Of a stretch of 64,000 bases of DNA, positions 46,037 through 53,572 are shown one piece after another. The stretch is from Halomonadaceae bacterium T82-2 (GTDB taxonomy: Bacteria > Pseudomonadota > Gammaproteobacteria > Pseudomonadales > Halomonadaceae), in NCBI GenBank assembly GCA_001577635.1, contig LSBP01000002.1, positions 124,001 through 188,000 on the forward strand, written 5' to 3'. The notes below the pieces were generated by a model that did no database searches, was not told the DNA's origin, and saw only the letters and a list, made by a program, of their open reading frames with translations. Every line of letters starts with the position of its first letter. Position 1 is the stretch's first letter. A program made the position numbers and the translations under genes.

Positions 46037-47338
46037 ATGACCACCGCCACGCCGCTCGACTGGATTCACGCCTTCGACCCGGAAACCCTGCCCGACACGC
46101 ATTACGCCCAGGCCCGGCGCTGCCTGCTGGACCTGCTCGGCGTCGCCGCCGGCGCCACGCGCACGCCGCTGGCCACCCTCGCCGAACGCTTCGTCACCAC
46201 GCAGCACGGCGGCGAGCGACCGCTGCTGTTCGCCGGGGGGCGGGCCTCGCCGACGGGGGTGGCGCTCCACGGCGGCTGGCTGATCGACGCGCTGGATGCC
46301 CACGACGGCCAGGTGCTCACCAAGGGCCATGCCGGGGTCGCCCTGCTGCCAGGCCTGCTGGCCCTGCCCGAGGTGGAATCGCTCAGTGGCAGGGCACTGC
46401 TGGGCTGGCTGGCCCTGGGCTACGAGGTGGCCACCCGCGCCGGCATCGCCCTGCACGCCACGGCGGGTGACTACCACACCTCCGGCGCCTGGAACGCCCT
46501 GGGGGTCGCCGCGGTGGCCTCGCGCCTGCTGGGGCAGGATCGCGCCACGCTCGGCGAGGCGCTGGGCATCGCCGAGTTCTACGGCCCGCGCAGCCAGATG
46601 ATGCGCTGCATCGATCACCCCACCATGCTCAAGGATGGCTCCGGCTGGGGGGCGATGACCGGCATCACCGCCGCCCTGCTCGCCGGGGACGGCTTCACCG
46701 GGGCGCCGGCGGTGACCCTTCAGGAAGACGATGTCGCGTCATTCTGGAATGACCTCGGCCGGCGCTGGTACCTGTTCGAGCAGTACGTCAAGGCCTACCC
46801 GGTGTGTCGCTGGGCGCAACCGGCCGTAGAGGCCGTGCTCGGCCTGGGCACCGTCGAGCCTTCCGCCATCGAGCGCCTCGAGATTCGCACCTTTCACGAG
46901 GCGCGGCGGCTGCATACGCCCCATCCGGCCAACACCGAACAGGCCCAGTACAGCCTGCCCTGGTCGGTGGCCTGCGCCGCTTGCTTCGGCACCGTGGATG
47001 TACACGGCATCACCGCGGCGCTCGAGTCGCCGCGCGTCCACGACCTGGCGTCGCGGGTACATATCGAGGAATGCGACACCTTCAACGCCCGCTTCCCGGC
47101 CGAACGCTGGGCCAGCGCGCGTCTGCATCTGAGCGACGGGCGGGTTCTCGAGAGCGAGCCGTGCGAGGCCCGGGGCAACCCCACCAACCCACTCGACGAG
47201 GCGGAACTCACCGCCAAGTTTCATGCACTCGCCGATCCGGTGCTCGGCGAGCGGCGGGCGCGAACTCTTCACGAGACGGTCGCTACGCTGGAATCACGCC
47301 CCGCCTCGGACCTGCTGGCCCTGCTGGGCGCGCCCTGA
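46037..47338 (+). CDS. MmgE/PrpD family protein
   Basis: 433 aa; RRCLLDLLGVAAGATRTPL; HDGQVLTKGHAGVALLPGLLAL; VKAYPVCRWAQPAVEAVL. Confidence 0.85.
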   Translation: MTTATPLDWIHAFDPETLPDTHYAQARRCLLDLLGVAAGATRTPLATLAERFVTTQHGGERPLLFAGGRASPTGVALHGGWLIDALDAHDGQVLTKGHAGVALLPGLLALPEVESLSGRALLGWLALGYEVATRAGIALHATAGDYHTSGAWNALGVAAVASRLLGQDRATLGEALGIAEFYGPRSQMMRCIDHPTMLKDGSGWGAMTGITAALLAGDGFTGAPAVTLQEDDVASFWNDLGRRWYLFEQYVKAYPVCRWAQPAVEAVLGLGTVEPSAIERLEIRTFHEARRLHTPHPANTEQAQYSLPWSVACAACFGTVDVHGITAALESPRVHDLASRVHIEECDTFNARFPAERWASARLHLSDGRVLESEPCEARGNPTNPLDEAELTAKFHALADPVLGERRARTLHETVATLESRPASDLLALLGAP

Positions 47339-47368
47339 CTTTCGATCAGGACGCGCCCAGGGGGTGGG

Positions 47369-47971
47369 TCAGAGCTGGATACCCAGCAGCTGGGCGCCGT
47401 AGCCCCACAGCAGCACGGTGACCCCCAGCAGCGCCTCCAGCACCAGCACCCCGATGCCCAGCGTGGAGCCGGTGACGATGAAGCCTTCCTCGTTGCTGAT
47501 GTCGAGGAAGGTGGGGATGCCGACGTAGAGCAGGTAGGCGCTGTAGCAGAGCCCGACGATCACGGCGAGCGCGCACAGCCAGACCAGCGGATAGAGAGCC
47601 ACCACGCCGCCAAGGAACATCGGCGTGGCGACATAGCCGGCGAAGATAATGCAGCGCCGGCGGCTCGGCCGATTGGGATAGCGCCGCGCCAGCCAGTGGA
47701 TGACCGCCCCCATAAAGCCCACGGCGATGAGTATCGCCAGATAGAAGGCAATCCCCGCGGAAAAGGCATCCAGGTAGTTGAGCTGGATGGTGTGGCCACC
47801 GCCGAAGTCCCAGCCCACCTGGGTGGTGCCTATGAACGCGCAGATCACGGGAACCAGCGCCATGATCAGCACATGGTGCCCGTAGAGATGGGTGATGGTC
47901 TCGCGTTCGTCGTGAATCTGCCGCCACTCGCGGCTGGGATGGGACAGCAGTCCCCACACATGAGTGAGCAT
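47369..47971 (-). CDS. Yip1 family inner-membrane protein
   Basis: MLTHVWGLLSHPSREWRQIHDERETITHLYGHHVLIMALVPVICAFIGTTQVGW..., 5 TM-like segments. Confidence 0.8.
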   Translation of the reverse strand: MLTHVWGLLSHPSREWRQIHDERETITHLYGHHVLIMALVPVICAFIGTTQVGWDFGGGHTIQLNYLDAFSAGIAFYLAILIAVGFMGAVIHWLARRYPNRPSRRRCIIFAGYVATPMFLGGVVALYPLVWLCALAVIVGLCYSAYLLYVGIPTFLDISNEEGFIVTGSTLGIGVLVLEALLGVTVLLWGYGAQLLGIQL

Positions 47972-48175
47972 GCCACACCTCCTCGATTGCCATTGAACGC
48001 TCCATCGCTGGAGCCTCATATTCAGCGTAGTCGACGCCCCCCCGTCCTTTGCCAGTATAGTCAGCCTTTTGCACCGCAAGAGGGGTGGCAAACGCCCGCT
48101 CGACGCCGCCAGCGGGCAGGGAACCCGGGGGGTCATTACAGTACCGGCGAGGCGCCATTCGGGGCCACAAAACGA

Positions 48176-48208
48176 AACACGGCGCCTTCCGAGGGAAGGC
48201 GCCGTGTT
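48176..48208 (-). terminator. Strong hairpin terminator downstream of the PEBP-like gene
   Basis: Perfect 15-bp stem AACACGGCGCCTTCC/GGAAGGCGCCGTGTT with a 3-nt loop; minus-strand 3' side is T-rich (TCGTTTTGTGG). Confidence 0.75.
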
Positions 48209-48250
48209 CATGTCTCAGCGGCATGCAAACCGCACAGGGGTCAGGCTTTG

Positions 48251-48376
48251 CCTGAAAAGTCGGCGAGCGAAGGCCAGACAAGGCAAAAATCAGCGAAAAA
48301 GCGGAGTTTACGAGTGTAAATGAGCACTTTGAGCTGATTTTTAACGCCGTATGGCCGAGCGCAGACAGTTTTCAGG
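48251..48376. repeat. Nested palindromic intergenic repeat, family B copy 2
   Basis: Outer arms CCTGAAAA/TTTTCAGG; middle arms AAAATCAGC/GCTGATTTT; inner GTTTAC/GTAAA; boxes AGACAAGGC and AACGCCGTATGGCCGAGCGCAG. Confidence 0.8.
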
Positions 48377-48382
48377 TAAAGA

Positions 48383-48859
48383 CTAGTCGCGACGGTACGT
48401 ACCGACCAACCGACTCATGCCGAGAATATGCGGCTCCAGCTTGGCGAGCAGCTCCGGCTGCGTCAGCCCCTCGGGCAGCTCAGTGAGGGTATCCAGCGCC
48501 AGCACCCAGAAATAGTACTGGTGCATCCCGTGGCCTTCCGGCGGCATGGGGCCGCCGTAGCCGATGGCGCCGCCATCGTTGACACCCGCGGTACCCAGCG
48601 TCGTGCCCTCCTCCAGTGAGGTGACGTCCGCCGGCAGGTTGTAGAGCAGCCAGTGCACATAGCCATAGCTGCCATCCTTGACCAGCGGCGCATCCGGGTC
48701 GTGGCAGATCACCGCAAAGCCCTGGGTACCCGCCGGCGCGTCCTTCCAGCTCAGGGCCGGGGACAGATCCTCGCCCTCCGCCGAATGGCGCCTGGGCATC
48801 GCCCCGTTCGGCGCAAAGGCGGGGCTTTCGACGTGCATGCTGGACGGTGCAAAGGGCAT
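48383..48859 (-). CDS. YbhB/YbcL family Raf kinase inhibitor-like (PEBP) protein
   Basis: LSPALSWKDAPAGTQGFAVICHDPDAPLVKDGSYGYVHWLLYNLPADVTSLEEG. Confidence 0.92.
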   Translation of the reverse strand: MPFAPSSMHVESPAFAPNGAMPRRHSAEGEDLSPALSWKDAPAGTQGFAVICHDPDAPLVKDGSYGYVHWLLYNLPADVTSLEEGTTLGTAGVNDGGAIGYGGPMPPEGHGMHQYYFWVLALDTLTELPEGLTQPELLAKLEPHILGMSRLVGTYRRD

Positions 48860-49014
48860 AGGAGCCTCCCATGGAATGTGGTGAAACGGTTAACCGAGTG
48901 ACGACATTGCGTCGGCTTGTCTCTGGAAGATGGTGGCAGGAGTGGTGGATTCAACCCGTCGAGCGGACAGTTGGCGAGGATCAGCACTATATGCGGAGGC
49001 ACCGACCCTTCTAT

Positions 49015-49101
49015 GTATAACGCCAGCCATAAGAGGCGCCCTGACAAGGGCCTCCGGCGGAGGGCCATCGGCCCGGAGCAACCTTAATGGCCTTATTAGA
49101 T
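49015..49101 (-). other. attC-like integron recombination site 1
   Basis: Minus strand TCTAATAAGGCCATTAAG...CTTATGGCTGGCGTTATAC; GCCAT(T)AAG pairs with CTTATGGC leaving an unpaired T; starts about 2 nt after the stop of the 173-aa ORF. Confidence 0.72.
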
Positions 49102-49102
49102 T

Positions 49103-49624
49103 TTAGGCTGAACACAAGATTGGCCAGCCGAATTTCGTCCGCCATACCTGCTCGCCTAGCTTGAGGATGAACGAACCTGAAACTTCATCGACTATTGAAA
49201 GATTCCGCAGTTCCAAATAATGGAATTTCCACGTGAATTGGTGGAGTTGCGGATATCTAGCCAAAGCCAGTCCTGCTGTCCCAGGATCAGCAAACGTATG
49301 CTCGCGGGCACGAGCCCTGAGCGATGAAGCTAAACCAGAATAAACATGCTGTAGATTCCAGTAGACGGGCCTCTGCGCTTCGTACCTTGCTGCTCTTTTC
49401 GATATGTCGTAATTCTTCACAGGAACTTCGACACCGTCTTTTAAGCGATTATAGGTTTCTTGCCAGAGCGAACACTTGACGAGCACTTCCAGTGGCGCAT
49501 CGGTAGACAACGAATACCACCCTGGCTCTGTCGGGATATCTGCTTCCACCATCCACTGAGAGCTGGTGAAGTCGACCAAAACTTGCTTGTATGGTCCATC
49601 TAGATAATTCAGCAATCGTTCCAT
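49103..49624 (-). CDS. Cassette-borne hypothetical protein, possible divergent GIY-YIG-like domain
   Basis: 173 aa; ...IPTEPGWYSLST...NLQHVYSGLASSLRARAREHTF...WKFHYLEL, the GWY / YSG / R-rich helix spacing of a GIY-YIG fold; start codon 5 nt after attC2 core GTTAGAT. Confidence 0.65.
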   Translation of the reverse strand: MERLLNYLDGPYKQVLVDFTSSQWMVEADIPTEPGWYSLSTDAPLEVLVKCSLWQETYNRLKDGVEVPVKNYDISKRAARYEAQRPVYWNLQHVYSGLASSLRARAREHTFADPGTAGLALARYPQLHQFTWKFHYLELRNLSIVDEVSGSFILKLGEQVWRTKFGWPILCSA

Positions 49625-49629
49625 ATCAA

Positions 49630-49716
49630 ATCTAACGCCAGCAATAAACGGCGCCCTGACAAGGGCGCCCGGTGGAGGCCCATCGGGCCAGAACGAATTT
49701 AATCGCCTTGTTAAAG
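49630..49716 (-). other. attC-like integron recombination site 2
   Basis: Minus strand CTTTAACAAGGCGATTAAA...TTTATTGCTGGCGTTAGAT; R'' matches GTTRRRY; imperfect palindrome with bulged base; nearly identical centre to attC1 (GCCCTTGTCAGGGCGCC). Confidence 0.8.
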
Positions 49717-49720
49717 TAGT

Positions 49721-50056
49721 TCACGGTTTGCCCTGAATTTTAGACCACACTGCTGGCCCAAAAACGAACGCCAATGCAATGGTTACCATTGCGTGTACGA
49801 TATGGCTCTGCGCGACAATTCCCAGCGCAATTAGAATGACAGCAAGGAACTGACTAACCATGAGCAAGATGACCAACCCACCAAGAGTTGGAAATAGATT
49901 TGGGTAGGTTTTATGGAGCCACATTCCTAGGCCGCCAATACCGAACAGAATCACCACCCCGAATAGTACGCTTGGATCACCGCCAACTCCGCCCCGCGCG
50001 TATGCATTACCGCTGAAGCCAACGACAAGAAGACCCAAAATGTTCGCCAAGTACAT
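49721..50056 (-). CDS. Cassette-borne small membrane protein, unknown function
   Basis: MYLANILGLLVVGFSGNAYARGGVGGDPSVLFGVVILFGIGGLGMWLHKTYPNLFPTLGG...; ATG directly follows a GTTGAGT core-like heptamer (50057-50063). Confidence 0.65.
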   Translation of the reverse strand: MYLANILGLLVVGFSGNAYARGGVGGDPSVLFGVVILFGIGGLGMWLHKTYPNLFPTLGGLVILLMVSQFLAVILIALGIVAQSHIVHAMVTIALAFVFGPAVWSKIQGKP

Positions 50057-50473
50057 ACTCAACGCCCCTGAGACTTTAACAGGTATTAGATAGCACGCTC
50101 GCTTTACCAATTGAATGAGCAGGCGCGTTCAACAATCTTATCTAGCCAACCTTCTTGCTCATAAGTTTTTGATTTTAAGAAACACTAAGAAAAGTTCGGC
50201 GCGTTATGCAGAATTCGCGTGCCTGCTGCTTTTGTCGGCTCAGTCACCTTGAACCAACACGATCCCCTGCCCCACTACCGCTTCCCCACGCTACCGCCAG
50301 GCGAAGCACTGAGCACTCCACCGTCTGTGTCATCAGGTTGTATCGGCAATCTCTAAACAGACTTAACCTATCGCGAATCAGCGCCGAGTGACATGGCGTT
50401 ACACGAAAGACGTACACACAAGAACGCCCGCGCCGTCTGGCGGCGCGGGCGTGGGCTCAGCCGGTGGTGGGGC

Positions 50474-51961
50474 TTACGAGGGGAAGTTGAACTGGGCGCT
50501 TTCCTGGGCGCTGCGCCTGGGCCAGCGTTGGGAGATGGCCTTGCGGCGGGTGTAGAAGCGCACGGCGTCGGGGCCGTAGGCGTGCAGGTCGCCGAACAGC
50601 GAGTCCTTCCAGCCGCCGAAGCTATGGAAGGCGACCGGTACCGGCAGCGGCACGTTGATGCCGACCATGCCGACCTCGATGGCATCGGCGAAGCGGCGTC
50701 CGGCCTCGCCGTCGCGGGTGAACACGCAGGTGCCATTGCCGTACTGGTGGGCGTTGATCAGGGCGATGGCGTCCTCGAAGGTCTCGACACGCACCACGCA
50801 CAGTACCGGGCCGAAGATCTCGTCGCGGTAGATGCTCATGTCCGTCGTGACGCGATCGAACAGCGTGGCGCCGAGGAAGTAGCCCGGCGAGCCTTCCACC
50901 AGCGGATGCTCGCGGCCGTCGACCACCAGCTCGGCACCAGCGGCGGCGCCCTGCTCGATGTAGCCGGCGACCTTGTCGCGCTGGCCGGCGTTGATCAGCG
51001 CGCCCATGTCGAGGCCCTTCTCGGTGCCCGCGCCGATCTTCAGTTGGCGAGCCTGAGGCGCCAGGCGCTCGATCAGGGCGTCGGCGGTGGCGTCACCCAC
51101 GCACACCGCCACGGAGATCGCCATGCAGCGCTCGCCGGCACTGCCGAACGCCGCACCGATCAGCGTGTTGGCGGCGTTGTCCAGATCGGCGTCGGGCAGG
51201 ACCACGGCGTGGTTCTTGGCGCCGCCGAGGGCCTGCACGCGTTTGCCCTGCCGAGTGCCGCCCTCGTAGATCCTGCGCGCCACCGGGGTGGAGCCGACGA
51301 ACGACAGCGCCCGCACCTCGGGCGCCTCGATCAGCGCCTCGACGGCCTCGCGGTTGCCGTGGACCACGCTGAACAGCCCGCGGGGCAGCCCGGCCTCGTC
51401 GAGCAGCTCGGCCATCTTCACGGCAGCCGAGGGCACCTGTTCGGAGGGCTTGAGGATGAAGGCGTTGCCGCAGGCCAGCGCCATCGGGTACATCCACAGC
51501 GGCACCATGGCCGGGAAATTGAACGGCGTGATGCCGGCGACGACACCCAGCGGCTGGTGGTTGGACCAGGTGTCGATGGCCGGCCCGGCGTTGTGGGAAT
51601 ACTCGCCCTTGAGCAGCTCCGGCACGCCGCAGGCGTACTCGACGTTCTCGATGCCGCGCTTGAGTTCGCCCATGGCGTCCTCGAGCACCTTGCCGTGCTC
51701 CTCGCTGATCAGCGCGCAGATCTCGTCGGCGTCGCGCTCGAGCAGGGTCTTGAAGCGATACATCACCTGGGCGCGCTTGGCCGGCGGCAGGTCACGCCAG
51801 GCGGGCTGGGCCTCGCGGGCGGCGTCGATGGCGCGCTGCACGGTGGCGGTGTCGGCCATCGCCAGGCGGCGTACCGGCTCGGCGGTGGCCGGGTTGATCA
51901 CGTCGATGGTGCGCTCGCCCGCCAGGCGCTCGCCGGCGATCCAGTGGTATACGTCTGTCAT
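50474..51961 (-). CDS. mmsA: CoA-acylating methylmalonate/malonate-semialdehyde dehydrogenase
   Basis: MTDVYHWIAGERLAGERTIDVINPATAEPVRRL; NFPAMVPLWMYPMALACGNAFILKPSEQVPS; GSAGERCMAISVAV. Confidence 0.93.
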   Translation of the reverse strand: MTDVYHWIAGERLAGERTIDVINPATAEPVRRLAMADTATVQRAIDAAREAQPAWRDLPPAKRAQVMYRFKTLLERDADEICALISEEHGKVLEDAMGELKRGIENVEYACGVPELLKGEYSHNAGPAIDTWSNHQPLGVVAGITPFNFPAMVPLWMYPMALACGNAFILKPSEQVPSAAVKMAELLDEAGLPRGLFSVVHGNREAVEALIEAPEVRALSFVGSTPVARRIYEGGTRQGKRVQALGGAKNHAVVLPDADLDNAANTLIGAAFGSAGERCMAISVAVCVGDATADALIERLAPQARQLKIGAGTEKGLDMGALINAGQRDKVAGYIEQGAAAGAELVVDGREHPLVEGSPGYFLGATLFDRVTTDMSIYRDEIFGPVLCVVRVETFEDAIALINAHQYGNGTCVFTRDGEAGRRFADAIEVGMVGINVPLPVPVAFHSFGGWKDSLFGDLHAYGPDAVRFYTRRKAISQRWPRRSAQESAQFNFPS

Positions 51962-52049
51962 AGCGTCTCTTTTCTCGCGAATATGGTCGTCAGTCAGGGG
52001 TAGGGGCCTGGAACACCTTTCATAACCGGAGAACGGGATGGGCTTTCCC

Positions 52050-52191
52050 GGGGGCAAGCCTTCGCGAGGGCGCTGTAAACCCTTCCATGGGCGCTACCTT
52101 TGCCATCTGACCGCCATGGATGGCGGGAATGCCGGAATGGAAAGGAACACTTTCCGGCCATGGCAAAGGACCCTCGCTTCGCCTTGCCCCC
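52050..52191. repeat. Nested palindromic intergenic repeat, family A copy 3 (inverted orientation, enlarged core)
   Basis: Outer arms GGGGGCAAG/CTTGCCCCC; reverse strand carries CCTTTGCCAT...ATGGCAAAGG and AGCGCCCATGGAAGGGTTTACAGCGCCC. Confidence 0.8.
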
Positions 52192-52230
52192 GGCGCCCAT
52201 CGTTCATTCCGAGCGTTTGGAAAGAATCTC

Positions 52231-53514
52231 TTAAAGCTCTCTTCCAAGCAGGGCCTCATCGAACGGATAGCGCGAAAGCTTCTCGATGCCGGTCTCGGTG
52301 ACCAGCACTTCCTCCTCGAGCTTGACCCCGTCGGCGGCGCCGACTTCGCCGATGTAGCTCTCCACCGAGACGACCATGCCCGGCTCGAGGATGCCGTCCT
52401 TGGAGAAGCGGTCGAAGTCCATGTGGTGGGCGACCAGCGGTGTCTCGCCGTGCATGCCCACGCCGTGGATGATCGACGGGTAGCGGCGGTCGAGGAAGCG
52501 CTCGGGAATCTTCCAGGCGCGCTCGGCGATCTCGCGGTAGCTCATGCCCGGCTTGAGGATCGCCATGTTGTGGTGGACCTGCTCGTAGGCCATCCGGTAG
52601 AGGCTCTGCTGGTAGCCGGTGGGCCGGCCGGGGCCGACGTGGAAGGTGCGCGAGAAGTCGGAATAGTAGCCGTGGCAGCCGATGGTATCGGTATCCAGCG
52701 CCACCAGCTCCCCGGCACGGATCACCCGGCTGCTGGCCTCGTTGAACCAGGGGTTGGTGCGCGGCCCGGACGACAGCAGGCGCGTCTCGATGAACTCGCC
52801 GCCCTGCTCGATCACGTTGCCGTAGAGGATCGCGAACAGCTGGTTCTCGGTGATACCCGGCTTGATCGCCGCTTCCACCTCGGCCACGGCGGCCTCGCTG
52901 CCGGCCATCGACTGGGCCAGGCAGGCGACCTCCTCGGGGGTCTTGATGCGCCGGCAGTGCAGGGTGTCCTGCATGCAGTCGAACACCTCGAGCCCCTGCG
53001 CCTCCAGCGAGCGGGCCAGGTTCAGCGCGCAACGGTCCAGGCCGACCTTCCTGTTGCCCTTGCCGTGTTCCTCGATCAGCTCGGCGATCTCGACGCCGAA
53101 CGGGTCGGCGGAGAGGTTGTCGCGCTGGTTGACCGCCGACCACACCACCTTGGAGGTGCGCGACTCGTCGATGGTCTCGAGCCAGGTCGAGACGTGGGCG
53201 CTGCCGGGGTATTCGAAGAGGATCACCGGCCCTTCCAGCGGCACGTAGATGTAGCGCGTGGAGTTGCGCAGGAAGTAGCCGAACATGTTGCGCGAGCCGG
53301 TGGCGTAGCGCTGGTTGTAGGGATCGAACAGCACCACGGCGGCATAGCCCTGCTCGGCCATCATGGCGCGCAGGCGCTCGAGACGGCCGGCCCGCAGCTG
53401 CTTGGGGTCGAAGGCGGTGGGGATGCTGTCGCCGTTGGCCATCGGCGCGGAGGGAATGACCGGAATCTGATCCGGTTCGCTGTCGGTCAGACGATCGGAT
53501 TCGATGGAATTCAT
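52231..53514 (-). CDS. M24 metallopeptidase-fold enzyme, DddP-like
   Basis: MNSIESDRLTDSEPDQIP...; LLSSGPRTNPWFNEASSRVIRAGELVALDTDTIGCHGYYSDFSRTFHVGPG; IHGVGMHGETPLV; LEPGMVVSVESYIGEVGAADGVKLEEEVLVTETG. Confidence 0.8.
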   Translation of the reverse strand: MNSIESDRLTDSEPDQIPVIPSAPMANGDSIPTAFDPKQLRAGRLERLRAMMAEQGYAAVVLFDPYNQRYATGSRNMFGYFLRNSTRYIYVPLEGPVILFEYPGSAHVSTWLETIDESRTSKVVWSAVNQRDNLSADPFGVEIAELIEEHGKGNRKVGLDRCALNLARSLEAQGLEVFDCMQDTLHCRRIKTPEEVACLAQSMAGSEAAVAEVEAAIKPGITENQLFAILYGNVIEQGGEFIETRLLSSGPRTNPWFNEASSRVIRAGELVALDTDTIGCHGYYSDFSRTFHVGPGRPTGYQQSLYRMAYEQVHHNMAILKPGMSYREIAERAWKIPERFLDRRYPSIIHGVGMHGETPLVAHHMDFDRFSKDGILEPGMVVSVESYIGEVGAADGVKLEEEVLVTETGIEKLSRYPFDEALLGREL

Positions 53515-53572
53515 GAAAGAGTCCTTGCTGGGCCCGGCGTCACGCGACGCCGGGCCATGACGTGACGGAAAT

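Noticed and set aside
48751-49081. Minus-strand ORFs 48751-49068 and 48890-49081 downstream of attC1
   Set aside because: Overlap the PEBP gene start and/or intergenic DNA; no family similarity, so not called as a third cassette gene.
52231-53514. Calling this gene dddP outright (DMSP lyase)
   Set aside because: Overall similarity is good but the catalytic-Asp position appears substituted; a functional name is not justified from sequence reading alone.
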